Shown: positions 9,119-19,181, counted from the stretch's first letter. The stretch: 64,000 nt of DNA from Buttiauxella ferragutiae (GCF_001654915.1 NZ_LXEQ01000044.1), one strand, 5' to 3'. The notes: generated from the letters alone by a model not told the origin. A program made the numbers and translations.

Positions 9119-9729
9119 AAGGTCAAATCAGCTTCGTGGGTCTGTTACTCAGCATGCTTATGCTTGCGGGGTGTAGCACGGGCGACCAGGAAGCGCGTCA
9201 GCAGTCTATTGACAAGGTATCCGCTCCGTTTGCCAGCGGTGCCATTACCCTGAACCTGCGTGCAGAGCCGGGGCTAAACAGCGTCAATGAGCTGCCGAAT
9301 AGTTGTACGGTTTTGCTGTTACAGACCAAAGATAAACCGGCGCTGGATAAGCTATTGAATAATCCAACGCTGCTTAAAAGCCTGTTTGCCGGAGCGGGCA
9401 ACGAAGGGGATGTATTACAGCTTGATCGCTATGTCGTGATGCCTGGACAAAGCAATATTCTGCATATTGATCGTGCACAGAATACGCGCAACCTGGCGCT
9501 GGTTGCCGGGTATTACCCGTTCCCGACTAAACAACACATGTTTACGGCAGAAATCCCGGTCAGCACGCACAGCACCGGCTGGTGGTCGCCCGTGTGGCAA
9601 TCGGCACTTTCACCCGTCACATTTTCCGTCACGCTGGGCAGTGAAAGTATTGTCAGTGCCGGCGAACCCAATGAGACGGAAAACATCGCCCAGAACACCG
9701 CGCCCGTTGCCGTCGAGGAAAAAGGGTAA
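9115..9729 (+). CDS. tssJ: TssJ outer-membrane lipoprotein
   Basis: This 204-residue lipoprotein has a type II signal peptide with lipobox LAGC and lipidated Cys20. Ser at +2 favours outer-membrane sorting. TssJ (SciN/VasD) anchors the periplasmic arch of TssM in the outer membrane as part of the TssJLM channel. The mature part shows the family's beta-sandwich pattern (ITLNLRAEPGLN, SCTVLLLQTKDK, QSNILHIDRAQNTRNLALVAGYY, and the HSTGWW loop). It overlaps tssA by 4 bases and tssK by 1 base. The acidic tail after residue 185 is probably disordered. Confidence 0.94.
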   Translation: MKGQISFVGLLLSMLMLAGCSTGDQEARQQSIDKVSAPFASGAITLNLRAEPGLNSVNELPNSCTVLLLQTKDKPALDKLLNNPTLLKSLFAGAGNEGDVLQLDRYVVMPGQSNILHIDRAQNTRNLALVAGYYPFPTKQHMFTAEIPVSTHSTGWWSPVWQSALSPVTFSVTLGSESIVSAGEPNETENIAQNTAPVAVEEKG

Positions 9730-11123
9730 TGTACAGCGAACAACAACAAATTTACTGGCACTCCGGGTTATATCTTCAACCGCAGCATTTTCAATCGCTT
9801 GATTTGCACCATGAGTGGCAGCTTGCCCAGCGCTTACAGCTCGCGCAACCTTATAACCATGGGTTGATTGAAGTCGAAATCAATAAAGCGGCGCTGGACG
9901 ATTATGTGGTCAGTGTCGATCACATCCGCTTTATCATGCCTGGCGGGACATTCTTATCGATGCCAGGAAACTGCCAAATTGAAAAACGAAACTTCCGCGA
10001 TATCTGGAAGCAACGCGACCAGGCGCTGCCCATCTGGCTGGCATTGCGTCGTTTTGATCCGCAGCACAGCAACGTCACGACGCTGGGAAAAGAGCACGAT
10101 CGTGCGGTCACCCGTTGGGTGAATACCGGGGAAGATCGGGTGATGAAAGATGTCTATGATCATGCGCCAGACGCTACAGTCGCGCGCTTGTGTTACAACG
10201 TGCGCCTGCTTTCAGATGCTGAAAAAGCCGATGCCGTAGATTGCGAATGCATTCCATTAACTCGCTTACGTTATCTCAATGACCGGGTCACGTTAGATGA
10301 GGCGTTTTCCCCGCCATCGGTGACGCTCTTTGGCTCCCAAAGCCTAGAGAAACTTATCGAAGCCATCTATTTTGAGCTGAGCGCCAGAGCCAGAAAACTG
10401 GAGGAATATAAACGTTCCGAACGTCTGGTGAACGATGCTGAACGTGGCGACCAGGTGACGCAGCTGCTGGCGATGCGCTCTCTTAATCGTGTCTTGCCGA
10501 TGCTGAAAAACTATTGCCAGGCACGGCAGGTTCACCCCTGGACGGTTTACAACCTGCTCTGCCTGCTGATTGGCGAGCTTTCGTCCTTTAGCGACAGTTG
10601 TTCTTTTGACGGGCAGTGGCGAGACAGCGAAAGCAAGCTGCTGGATTATAACCATAATAGGTTGCTGGATTGCTTTGAAAGCGCACGCAGGACATTGATT
10701 TCCCTGCTGAACAGCCTGATTCTTGAGGACAACACGTATGTCACGCTTGAGAAAGATTCTCAGGGCGTTTTCAGCGGTGAGTTCAAAAGCCTCGAGTTTA
10801 AACAAAGCGAAACGGCGCTGTTATTGCTGCGTTCTGCCAGCATCCCGATGGAAAACCGCCAGATAAAAAACCAGGGCGGTATCAAGCTGGCACCGCCGCA
10901 AATGATCGAAATGTTAATCCAGCATGCTTTGCCGGGGATTCCGGTGAGTGCCTGCCGCCAACCTCCGCGAGGCGTGCCGAACCGTAGTGACTCTCACTAT
11001 TTTGTTATCGAACAGGATAGCGACCTGTGGAGCAAGGTTATCAAAGGAAAAGGTATTTCCTGTTACTGGCCTGATATGCCGGACGATTTGCAGGTTCAAA
11101 TTATTTTTGTGGTGCCATCATGA
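9729..11123 (+). CDS. tssK: TssK (ImpJ/VasE) baseplate-membrane connector
   Basis: The 464-residue product opens with IYWHSGLYLQPQHFQSLDLH (residues 7-26), the TssK signature shared with phage receptor-binding-protein shoulders. TssK trimers link the TssFG wedges to the cytoplasmic domains of TssL and TssM. The C-terminal part, with the FVIEQDSDLWSKVI stretch, is the receptor-like domain that binds the membrane complex. The start overlaps tssJ (TAATG) and the stop overlaps tssL (ATGA), so tssJKL form one translationally coupled block. Length is normal. Confidence 0.95.
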   Translation: MYSEQQQIYWHSGLYLQPQHFQSLDLHHEWQLAQRLQLAQPYNHGLIEVEINKAALDDYVVSVDHIRFIMPGGTFLSMPGNCQIEKRNFRDIWKQRDQALPIWLALRRFDPQHSNVTTLGKEHDRAVTRWVNTGEDRVMKDVYDHAPDATVARLCYNVRLLSDAEKADAVDCECIPLTRLRYLNDRVTLDEAFSPPSVTLFGSQSLEKLIEAIYFELSARARKLEEYKRSERLVNDAERGDQVTQLLAMRSLNRVLPMLKNYCQARQVHPWTVYNLLCLLIGELSSFSDSCSFDGQWRDSESKLLDYNHNRLLDCFESARRTLISLLNSLILEDNTYVTLEKDSQGVFSGEFKSLEFKQSETALLLLRSASIPMENRQIKNQGGIKLAPPQMIEMLIQHALPGIPVSACRQPPRGVPNRSDSHYFVIEQDSDLWSKVIKGKGISCYWPDMPDDLQVQIIFVVPS

Positions 11124-11746
11124 TGAGTTTATTGAATTGTTATTTACCTTTATTCCGTCTGGTGACCACGTTATTGACTCAACCTCAATTACATGAGGAT
11201 TACGCGGTTTTTCGCAGTCAGTGTATAGAGTTATTAGAGCAAGCATTATGTGAATCTGAATTGCACCATGAGCAACAAGAATGTGAAGATGCTTATTTTG
11301 CGGTGGTGCTTTATTTAGATGAACGGGTGTTATGTTCGACCATTCCCTGGGTTAAGGAGTGGCGCGCAGCATTACTGCAAAAACACTACTTCAATATTTC
11401 TGTTGGTGGCGAAGAGTTTTTCACCCGCCTTGATAGCCTCGATAAAACCAATACGCCATTAAGAATGGTGTTTCTGTTTTGTTTATTGATGGGCTTTCAC
11501 GGGAAATATACCCAACACGATGCCCAGTTATTACAACAACGTATTGATAGTGAAAGAGAGTGCTTACCCGAAGCCTGGCGACAGTGGCCAAACGAGGCAA
11601 ACCTGGTTGAACCTGGCTCAGGAACCCTTAGCGGAAACCAACAAACGCGTAAAAAATTGCGGCAACGTAAAGGGTTGCTGTTGTCATTACCGTTATTTAT
11701 CTATGCCCTTATGTTAGCTATTGGTTCAGGTTTTTTTACCGGGTAA
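11120..11746 (+). CDS. tssL: TssL (DotU) inner-membrane protein, short form
   Basis: A 208-residue DotU/IcmH-type protein: a cytoplasmic helical hook domain with the conserved CEDAYFAVVLYLDERVLC segment (about residues 55-72) and EFFTRLD, then one C-terminal membrane helix (about 187-206) ending two residues before the stop. It binds TssM and TssK. It lacks the OmpA-like peptidoglycan-binding domain found in some TssL proteins, so cell-wall anchoring would need another protein or be absent. It overlaps tssK by 4 bases, and tssM starts 4 bases after the stop. Confidence 0.93.
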   Translation: MMSLLNCYLPLFRLVTTLLTQPQLHEDYAVFRSQCIELLEQALCESELHHEQQECEDAYFAVVLYLDERVLCSTIPWVKEWRAALLQKHYFNISVGGEEFFTRLDSLDKTNTPLRMVFLFCLLMGFHGKYTQHDAQLLQQRIDSERECLPEAWRQWPNEANLVEPGSGTLSGNQQTRKKLRQRKGLLLSLPLFIYALMLAIGSGFFTG

Positions 11747-11750
11747 TAAA

Positions 11751-14700
11751 ATGTTTAAAAAACTGATTGAATTTTTTGCATGGGCAATATTGCTGTGCTT
11801 GCTATTTGTTTTTTGTTTGTGCATTGCGGTGATTAGCGAACGCTCTTTTACCGCGGCGGTTATTCTGTGGTTTGCATTAATTATTGCTGTTTTAGTGGTT
11901 CGTTTAATCTGGTGTTCGCTGCGCGGGATCGCTCAGAGCAAATATGTTCTTTATTTGAAACAGCGCTTAACGCTGACCCGAATGGAACATGTTCTGTTTG
12001 AACACTGGAAAGCGGGTGAGTCGGTGATTAAACGCATCAAAAGGCGTAAACAGCACCTACCCTGGTTTATCTTAACGGGTAAACGCAGCGGTAAAACCAT
12101 GCTGATGGCGAGTGCCGGTCTGCCCCTTTTTTCAAACGAGCCTGAAAGTGCGCTGGTGGTGCCGACGCGCACCCTGCGCTGGTGGTTTTTCCACTCCTCC
12201 GGTTTCCTTGACCTTTCGAGCCATTTCCTCAGTAAAACGCCTGCTTTTGAACGCGGCTGGCTCAATCTGGTTAACTGGTGCCAACGCGTACCTTCTCCGG
12301 CGGGCATTGTGGTGTGCGTATCCATCGCGGATTTACGGGGAAAAGAGGCGGCAGATTTACATCTCAATGCCCGTCTTGTTCGAACGCAAATCGAGCCATT
12401 GATTAAAAAACTCAAGCGCCGTTTGCCGGTCTACCTTTTTGTCACCTGTTGCGATCAAATCGCTGGTTTTAGCCAGTGGGCAAGCAAACTTTCACCTGCT
12501 CAGCGTCAGCAGGCGTTGGGCTATTACTGGCTGACTTCGCCGGTTGTTGATGGTAAAGACCCCGCTTTGCTTGACCCGCTCTTTACCTGCGTGAAAGACG
12601 GGCTGGATAAAGTCCGGGTCAGCATGTTGTCTGGCGGTGATCCCGATAATGACACTCTCGCATTGCTGGATTTCCCGGAACAACTGATGCAGTTGCAGCC
12701 TGCTTTGCAGCGTTATCTGGCGGCATTATGTGAACCCGACGCTTACTTCGAACCTGCACAATTAGGTGGGATTTGGTTCAGCGCCACCGAACCGGTAAGT
12801 AAAAATAGCGCCGCACGCAAAGCGCTATTTACCCATAATCTGATCAGCCACTTGCTGCCAACGCTTAGCCGCCAGCGGGAAATCGCGCCGATCGGGTTTA
12901 GCCGCCGTTATTTTCAACGCTGGGGAGTCATGACCTTTAGTGTGCTGGCGTCGCTCTACCTGGCCTGGAGTGGGGCGAGCAGCTACGGCCTGGGGGCCGG
13001 GAATCTTCAGGATATGACGCCTGAGCAGCAGGTTCAGCAACTGAAAGGTATTGAGAGCTGGAACGAATCACCGTTGCAGCATCTGCTATTCGTGCCGTTG
13101 CTTAATCAGCGGCACCACCAGCTGGAAGAAACGATTCTGGCGGCCACTCCGCGCAGCACGGTCAACATGCAGGCGGCTGAACAACGCTATCAGCAATTGT
13201 TTGCTGAAGCTCTGCCGCAGGGGAAACGCGAGTTAGTCCTGAACCTGGCCAGCGCCATTATGACCAAACAGGCAATGCTCGATGGGCAGTCACTTGCCGA
13301 ACTGGAAAAACACCCTCCCGTGTCTCCTTTGTTGAGCCTGACCGGTGCGGACTCTTCGTTACCTCTGGCCTATGACATCGCGCTACAGCGTGAGTTGTTA
13401 CAGCAACCCGGCGGCGCGGAACAACTGAATTCCTTACGCAAACTGTTGGGGCAACTGGTCAACAGTGATACTTCCTGGAGATGGCTGATAGCCCCTTCCC
13501 AGGCACTGACGCCGGTTAACCTGGTAGATTTCCTGCCCTGGGCACAAAACAATGTGCAGCTCGATGGCCTGTGGACGGTACAAGGATCGGTGCAAATCCA
13601 GCACTGGCTGGATACAGTCCGGCAAGCGGCGGGTAAAAATGTCAGCATGCCGGTACTGGTAGCCTTTGAACAAAACTGGAACACACTGCGCCAGAACCAA
13701 TGGATGACCCTGATACTGGCGATGAGCAACCAGCCCGCACCGGTGCTAAATGGGGCTCAGTGGCAATCTACCCTGGTGTCAATCGACCAGGGCAATAGCC
13801 CGTCAATGGCATTTGCCCACTATGCCACGGAACAACTTGCCGATATTCCCGGCCAGGATGCCAGCCGCTGGCTGCGGGAACTGCGTCTGTTAGAAAAACT
13901 GCAACAGACTCCGCTAAACGGCTCAGTGATGAACAGCGCCGGCCGCCTGGAAAAAGCGTTCTTACAGAAAGTGGCGAGTGTTATCAAGCTGGACAACAAA
14001 ACGCTGAATAGCGCGGTGAGCGACCTCAATATTAAAAATTGGCTGGCCTGGAAAGGGAGCCTGCGCGCTGCCGTTTCTGATGCGTTTGTCACGCCAGTAA
14101 AAAGTGAGCGACTCACCCGTGGTTTATTCCTGAGTGGGGAAAATGCTGCGGCTAATCCTTTGCAGCAACTGGACACCCGCTTTGCCACGCTGCGCAAAAG
14201 TGTTTCCGCAGAACAAGATGACTTCGCGCTCAATGCCGTCTGGGCTTTATATAAAACCGATGCTCACTGGCTGGTGGCGCATGCCATGCAGCGATCGGGC
14301 TGTTGGCTTCAGGATCAATGGCAAAGCCGGGTGCTGTGGCCGATGGAAAAAAATGCCGCACGTCTGGATTACAAAGAACAGCAAGAATTGAGCGGGCAAT
14401 ATCTCGCTGATTTTATTCGCGGGCCAGCAAAAAGTGTTCTTGTAGTGGGGGACAACGGGCCAGCGGCGGGGCAGTTTGATGGCCTGACAACCGGCCTGAC
14501 GCCCGAGTTTTTGCGGATGGTTAACCACGTTCTGCGCCCGGATGATGTGCTGGCCATGCCAGAACGTGACAGCACGCGCAATGATGATGTGCTGGCATCC
14601 CTGAAAGAACAGCAGAGCAAACTTGAAACTCAGATAGCGGCGCTGGAAGCAAAATCCATCGAGATCACGCTAAAAAGCCAGCCTGCGACCATTCCTGGTG

Positions 14701-15185
14701 GTGCACGTCTGATGCCAACCGGCACGCGTGTGACGCTGTTTTGTGATGAACAACGCTGGACTCTCAGCAGCATGAACTTCAGCGAACAGGCACCTTTCCG
14801 CTGGCGTCCTGGCCACTGTAGCCGCATCACGCTGGTGGTGAACTTCCCTGGTTTTGACCTGACGTACGAGTACTTTGGCGATTCGGCCTGGACTGACTTC
14901 CTTGAAGACATGTCCGACGGACAGCATCGCTATCTTGCCAGCGACTTCCCTGAAGATGCGGCGCAACTCGACGCCATGGGCATCAAAGAAGTTCTGGTGC
15001 GCTACCAGACGGGGCCGCAAGACAAGGTTCGGGAAACCTGGCAGCAATGGCAGGCGCTCAACCAGTCACTAAACGACAATGCCGATGCACAACTTGCGTT
15101 GCAGGACAAAAAAGCGCAGCAGCGCTCAGCGGTGCCAAATAATCATTTCTCTCAATTGCCCGCCCGCATTGCTCAATGCCAGTGA
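11751..15185 (+). CDS. tssM: TssM (IcmF) membrane-complex protein
   Basis: The 1144-residue protein carries two N-terminal membrane helices (about 9-30 and 35-57), a cytoplasmic NTPase-like domain with an intact Walker A (GKRSGKT, about 110-116), a third membrane helix near 389-410, and a large periplasmic region ending in the domain that contacts TssJ. I chose ATG 11751, which gives the usual FKKLIEFFAWAILLCLL opening 4 bases after the tssL stop. A longer frame reaching back to 11721 would sit inside tssL and has no support. tssH follows after 42 bases. Confidence 0.95.
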   Translation: MFKKLIEFFAWAILLCLLFVFCLCIAVISERSFTAAVILWFALIIAVLVVRLIWCSLRGIAQSKYVLYLKQRLTLTRMEHVLFEHWKAGESVIKRIKRRKQHLPWFILTGKRSGKTMLMASAGLPLFSNEPESALVVPTRTLRWWFFHSSGFLDLSSHFLSKTPAFERGWLNLVNWCQRVPSPAGIVVCVSIADLRGKEAADLHLNARLVRTQIEPLIKKLKRRLPVYLFVTCCDQIAGFSQWASKLSPAQRQQALGYYWLTSPVVDGKDPALLDPLFTCVKDGLDKVRVSMLSGGDPDNDTLALLDFPEQLMQLQPALQRYLAALCEPDAYFEPAQLGGIWFSATEPVSKNSAARKALFTHNLISHLLPTLSRQREIAPIGFSRRYFQRWGVMTFSVLASLYLAWSGASSYGLGAGNLQDMTPEQQVQQLKGIESWNESPLQHLLFVPLLNQRHHQLEETILAATPRSTVNMQAAEQRYQQLFAEALPQGKRELVLNLASAIMTKQAMLDGQSLAELEKHPPVSPLLSLTGADSSLPLAYDIALQRELLQQPGGAEQLNSLRKLLGQLVNSDTSWRWLIAPSQALTPVNLVDFLPWAQNNVQLDGLWTVQGSVQIQHWLDTVRQAAGKNVSMPVLVAFEQNWNTLRQNQWMTLILAMSNQPAPVLNGAQWQSTLVSIDQGNSPSMAFAHYATEQLADIPGQDASRWLRELRLLEKLQQTPLNGSVMNSAGRLEKAFLQKVASVIKLDNKTLNSAVSDLNIKNWLAWKGSLRAAVSDAFVTPVKSERLTRGLFLSGENAAANPLQQLDTRFATLRKSVSAEQDDFALNAVWALYKTDAHWLVAHAMQRSGCWLQDQWQSRVLWPMEKNAARLDYKEQQELSGQYLADFIRGPAKSVLVVGDNGPAAGQFDGLTTGLTPEFLRMVNHVLRPDDVLAMPERDSTRNDDVLASLKEQQSKLETQIAALEAKSIEITLKSQPATIPGGARLMPTGTRVTLFCDEQRWTLSSMNFSEQAPFRWRPGHCSRITLVVNFPGFDLTYEYFGDSAWTDFLEDMSDGQHRYLASDFPEDAAQLDAMGIKEVLVRYQTGPQDKVRETWQQWQALNQSLNDNADAQLALQDKKAQQRSAVPNNHFSQLPARIAQCQ

Positions 15186-15227
15186 GCGCCTGGGGTCATT
15201 TTAAAAAATAATGAATGGAATCAGACA

Positions 15228-17795
15228 ATGGGTAGCTACCTGAAAAAAGTTGTTGAAAGACTGAGTACTGAAGCGCGCGGTTGCCTCGATGCCGCGATAA
15301 GCCTGGCGGTGAGCCGTACCCATCATGAAGTTGAGGTTGAGCATTTACTGCTGGTGTTGATAACCCGTAAGCCCGCCATGATTGAGCAGTTATGCCTGAT
15401 TGCTGGCCTGCAAGGGGATGTGTTACTTGAGGCGCTACAAGTTAGCCTGAGCCAACAACGCAGTGGCAATACGCGTAGCCCGGTGTTGGCTGAATCGCTG
15501 GTTGAGCATCTGGAAATGTCCTGGCTGCATGCCAGTGTCTGCTGGCAACAAACACAACTGTCGGTGCAGGCGCTGATGGGATGCTTGTTCGTGGATGCCA
15601 AACGCAGCCAGGCGCACTTTGCGCCAGTGCTACAGCAAGCGCTATTATGCAATAGCGAAAAGGCAGAACAATTTCTGCACGAAGCTTGTGCTTCGTCTCG
15701 TACTGCGGCGGCAGCCCATGCCGACCACAATATAGATTCCGCGCTGAAAAAATTTACGCGCAACCTGACTGAACAGGCGCGAAACAGCACGCTGGATCCG
15801 GCTTTGGGCCGTGAGTCGGAAATTCGCCAGATTATTGATGTGCTCCTGCGTCGTCGCCAGAACAACCCTGTTTTGACCGGTGAACCAGGTGTAGGCAAAA
15901 CGGCTTTAGTGGAAGGGCTGGCGCAACGCATCATCGAAGGCACCGTGCCTGATGCGCTAAAAAATATGGAAATCCTCTCGCTGGATATGGGGTTACTCCA
16001 GGCTGGTGCCAGCGTAAAAGGGGAATTTGAGCAACGTCTGCAAACCCTGTTACGCGAAGTGAAAGAGTACCCATCTCCGGTGATTTTATTTATCGATGAA
16101 GCGCATACCCTGATTGGTGCAGGCGGCCAGGCGGGGCAAAATGATGCAGCTAACTTGCTCAAACCGGCACTGGCGCGTGGCGAAATGCGCGTGGTTGCGG
16201 CAACAACCTGGGCGGAATATAAAAAATACTTCGAGAAAGATGCCGCCCTGGTACGCCGTTTTCAGGTGGTCAAAGTTGCCGAGCCGGATGAAGAAACCGC
16301 CATCGCGATGCTGCGTTCACTTAAACCTGCGCTCGGTAAACACCATAACGTGCAAATTCTGGAAAGCGCGCTGGTTGCGGCTGTGCGGCTTTCCAGCCGT
16401 TATATCTCGGGTCGCCAGTTGCCGGATAAATCAATCAGCCTGCTGGACACCGCCTGCGCCCGCGTCGCGGTTTCTCAATGCCATGCCCCTAAAGAGATTG
16501 AAGATCTTAATGCCTTACTGAACAACCTGATTGCCGAGCGCGAAAGCCTGCAAAAAGAGGGGGGCAAATCCCCACGCCTGGAATGGCTGGATAAGCGCGA
16601 GAAAGAGATAAGCCTGAGCCTGAGCCAGTTGCAGCCGGTATGGCAACAGCAACAGGAGCTGGTGGCGCAAATCAATGGCACCGAAGACAGTGCGCAAATC
16701 GCCGTATTACGCGGGCAATTAGCCGAGCTTCATAAAGATCAGGCGCTGGTCTATGACTGCGTGGATGCCACCTGTGTGGCAGACGTCATTGCCGGGTGGA
16801 CGGGTATTCCGCTGGGCAGAATGATGGAAAAGGAGCAACAACAGCTTGGTGATTTGGTGGCGCGCCTCGAAGCGCGGGTTATCGGCCAGCCACATGCGCT
16901 GGCAGAAATCGCCCAACAGATCCGTATCGGGCGCGCCAACCTGAGTGACCCGGCCAAACCGACCGGTGTTTTCATGCTGGCGGGTCCATCGGGGGTCGGT
17001 AAAACGGAAACGGCGCTCGCGCTCGCGGAACTACTCTATGGCGGCGAGCAGAGCCTGATTACCATCAATATGTCGGAATACCAGGAAGCCCATTCGGTTT
17101 CCGGCCTGAAAGGTTCGCCTCCGGGCTATGTCGGCTACGGTCAGGGCGGGGTGTTGACTGAGGCGGTGCGCCGTCGTCCGTACAGTGTGGTGTTACTGGA
17201 TGAAGTTGAAAAAGCGCATCCGGACGTCATGGAAATCTTCTATCAGGTGTTCGATAAAGGGTTCATGGACGATGCCGAAGGCCAGCAGATTAACTTTCGC
17301 AACACGCTGATTATTCTGACCAGCAACCTGGCAAGCGATTTGGTGATGGAGGCCTGCCTGGCCGGTGATGCGGATAACAAAAACCTGACCAGGCTGATCC
17401 GCCCTGAATTTGACCGTTTCTTCCGCCCGGCGCTAATGGGCCGCTTGCGTTTGATCCCGTATCTGCCTGTTGTGGGTGAAACGCTGGCGAAAATCATCCG
17501 TCTGAAGATTAACAAAGTGTGTGAACGCTTTGCTCATGCCGGGGAAGGGGATTGCGTACTGACTTACAACGAGAAAGTGGTGGAGTTTGTCGCCAGCCGT
17601 TGTCAGGTAGCACAAAGCGGAGCGCGGGAAATCGACGCCGTACTTAATAGCGAGCTGCTGCCATTGTTGACTGACCGACTGCTGGCAAGCGAAGAAAAAG
17701 CCGACGTTCGTTTACAGCTTAGCGTTGCCAGAGGGCAACTCACGTTAGCAAAACAGCCTCTGTCAAAACGCGCGGCGGCCAAAGCTCAGGCGTAA
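15228..17795 (+). CDS. tssH: TssH (ClpV) sheath-recycling AAA+ ATPase
   Basis: An 855-residue class I Clp ATPase. The N domain (1-150) binds contracted TssC. NBD1 has Walker A GEPGVGKTALVEG near residue 218 and Walker B ILFIDEAH near 285. A Clp-type middle coiled coil lies around 410-500. NBD2 has Walker A GPSGVGKTETA near 585 and Walker B VVLLDEVEKAH near 652. ClpV rather than ClpB is inferred from the T6SS context and the N domain. The start has a weak GGAATC site. All ATPase motifs are intact, so sheath disassembly should work. Confidence 0.96.
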   Translation: MGSYLKKVVERLSTEARGCLDAAISLAVSRTHHEVEVEHLLLVLITRKPAMIEQLCLIAGLQGDVLLEALQVSLSQQRSGNTRSPVLAESLVEHLEMSWLHASVCWQQTQLSVQALMGCLFVDAKRSQAHFAPVLQQALLCNSEKAEQFLHEACASSRTAAAAHADHNIDSALKKFTRNLTEQARNSTLDPALGRESEIRQIIDVLLRRRQNNPVLTGEPGVGKTALVEGLAQRIIEGTVPDALKNMEILSLDMGLLQAGASVKGEFEQRLQTLLREVKEYPSPVILFIDEAHTLIGAGGQAGQNDAANLLKPALARGEMRVVAATTWAEYKKYFEKDAALVRRFQVVKVAEPDEETAIAMLRSLKPALGKHHNVQILESALVAAVRLSSRYISGRQLPDKSISLLDTACARVAVSQCHAPKEIEDLNALLNNLIAERESLQKEGGKSPRLEWLDKREKEISLSLSQLQPVWQQQQELVAQINGTEDSAQIAVLRGQLAELHKDQALVYDCVDATCVADVIAGWTGIPLGRMMEKEQQQLGDLVARLEARVIGQPHALAEIAQQIRIGRANLSDPAKPTGVFMLAGPSGVGKTETALALAELLYGGEQSLITINMSEYQEAHSVSGLKGSPPGYVGYGQGGVLTEAVRRRPYSVVLLDEVEKAHPDVMEIFYQVFDKGFMDDAEGQQINFRNTLIILTSNLASDLVMEACLAGDADNKNLTRLIRPEFDRFFRPALMGRLRLIPYLPVVGETLAKIIRLKINKVCERFAHAGEGDCVLTYNEKVVEFVASRCQVAQSGAREIDAVLNSELLPLLTDRLLASEEKADVRLQLSVARGQLTLAKQPLSKRAAAKAQA

Positions 17796-17811
17796 AGCGC
17801 TAAGGAACAGT

Positions 17812-19137
17812 ATGAAATCGATGGTAAATCTCAGGGCATTAAAAATTAATAGCCATGACCCACGGCTCAGCAAAGCATTTTTGTTACTCAGCAGTGAACT
17901 GAGCCACCTCAATGGTGCGCTTTCTGGCGCCACAGACTGGAAAATGCTGGAGGATAAGTGCTTCCAGCTCTTTCGGGATTACGGCTACGACTTGCAAAAC
18001 GGCGTGTGGTTTTGCCTCATCAATATGCAGCTGAAAAGCTGGGCAGGATTAGCCGAGGGGCTGGATCTTCTCACCACAGCTTTTACCCATAACAATGTGC
18101 GCTGCTGGCCACCGGTGGCTGCTGTGCAGGCGCGGCAATCTTTGATTGACTGGTTTTGTGCCAATGTCGCGACGCACATTTACACCCTGAAGTATGGCCC
18201 GGAAAACAACGGTGAAATGCGCTCGGTGGAAAGAAGCATTGGTGTGCTGTACGAATACTCGAAAAATCTGCAATCACGCAGCCATGATTCGCTAAAAAAT
18301 CTGCACTATTTTTTACAGGTTCGTTGCCGCTCTGTCCCTTATCCGGTGCAGAAAGTGGTGGCGAAAACGCCCTCTACGGTGAGTGCAGTAAAACCGCCGA
18401 TAGAAAAACCGCCGATAGAAAAACCAGAACCGTTGCCAGAACCAATACTGATGCCGGAAATGGCGCTGGCGGTACCGGCTCAACGCCCGTTACTGTGGGC
18501 GCTGGGAGGAATGGCGGCGGGTCTGGGATTGAGTCTGGCGGTTGCGGCAGGTTGGTACACTCTTCAACCCCCGAGTTTAAGTGAAAAGCTCGTCGCATCG
18601 GTGGCGCAATTAGAGCAAGGCGGCATTCAGGCTGAGTCTGTATGGCATGACGTGCCGCCGGAGAAAATTCAGCAACAAAAGCAGACTATTTTGCAGCAGG
18701 CAGGTGCAACGCTTAACTGGCTTAGCACCCAACCCGCAGATGCATTAGTGGGGCGGGGTGAACGTTTATCTGACTTATTACAGCAGCATTTCCCGAATAA
18801 TGAGGTGAGTGCGCAATGGCTAACAGCGTTGAAAGAGAAAGCAGGCAGTATTCCAGCTCTGGATGGCTATATTAAAGCGAACAAACATCTGGATGAACTG
18901 GATGCCCGCTTATTAAATGCCGAGAAGACTCAGAGCAAATATATGACGGTGTCGGAGTTAAAAACGGCGGTTTATCAAATCAGGCAGGATTTACAAAGTA
19001 ATGGCGCTGCGGCGGAAACATTGTTGTGGGAAGTACAGCAAACGGGTCCCGAGAAACGTGACCCGGCGGTGATGAAGAAAATAGAGCAACGGATCGAGGC
19101 ATTAAATATCCGCTATCTTCTCCTGAAAGAGAAATGA
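17812..19137 (+). CDS. TagA/VasL-like ImpA-domain membrane protein
   Basis: The 441-residue protein has an N-terminal ImpA_N-type domain (SHDPRLSKAFLLLSSELSHLNG, WCWPPVA-like motif read here as RCWPPVAAVQARQSLIDWF), a Pro/Glu-rich linker, one membrane helix (about 224-245, LWALGGMAAGLGLSLAVAAGW) and a C-terminal VasL-like helical region. This layout is that of TagA, which in enteroaggregative E. coli caps the distal sheath end at the opposite membrane; the assignment is inferred from architecture. It closes the operon 16 bases after clpV. The linker contains a perfect 15-base tandem repeat. Plain VasL-type TssA is an alternative name. Confidence 0.82.
   Translation: MKSMVNLRALKINSHDPRLSKAFLLLSSELSHLNGALSGATDWKMLEDKCFQLFRDYGYDLQNGVWFCLINMQLKSWAGLAEGLDLLTTAFTHNNVRCWPPVAAVQARQSLIDWFCANVATHIYTLKYGPENNGEMRSVERSIGVLYEYSKNLQSRSHDSLKNLHYFLQVRCRSVPYPVQKVVAKTPSTVSAVKPPIEKPPIEKPEPLPEPILMPEMALAVPAQRPLLWALGGMAAGLGLSLAVAAGWYTLQPPSLSEKLVASVAQLEQGGIQAESVWHDVPPEKIQQQKQTILQQAGATLNWLSTQPADALVGRGERLSDLLQQHFPNNEVSAQWLTALKEKAGSIPALDGYIKANKHLDELDARLLNAEKTQSKYMTVSELKTAVYQIRQDLQSNGAAAETLLWEVQQTGPEKRDPAVMKKIEQRIEALNIRYLLLKEK
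18391..18420 (+). repeat. 15-bp tandem repeat in the TagA-like linker
   Basis: Two identical 15-base units (18391-18405 and 18406-18420) each encode K-P-P-I-E, followed by a third degenerate unit encoding K-P-E-P. In-frame repeats of this sort can lengthen or shorten the Pro/Glu linker by slippage without breaking the frame. Confidence 0.9.
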
Positions 19138-19181
19138 TTCTATCTTTTAATTTTACTGTTTGTAGATTATTGAAAACACTG

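Noticed and set aside
15323..16162. A 279-codon open frame on the minus strand inside clpV
   Set aside because: It lies wholly antisense to a conserved ATPase gene, reads as low-complexity Ser/Cys/Arg-rich protein, and has no family motif; it is a shadow of clpV codon use.
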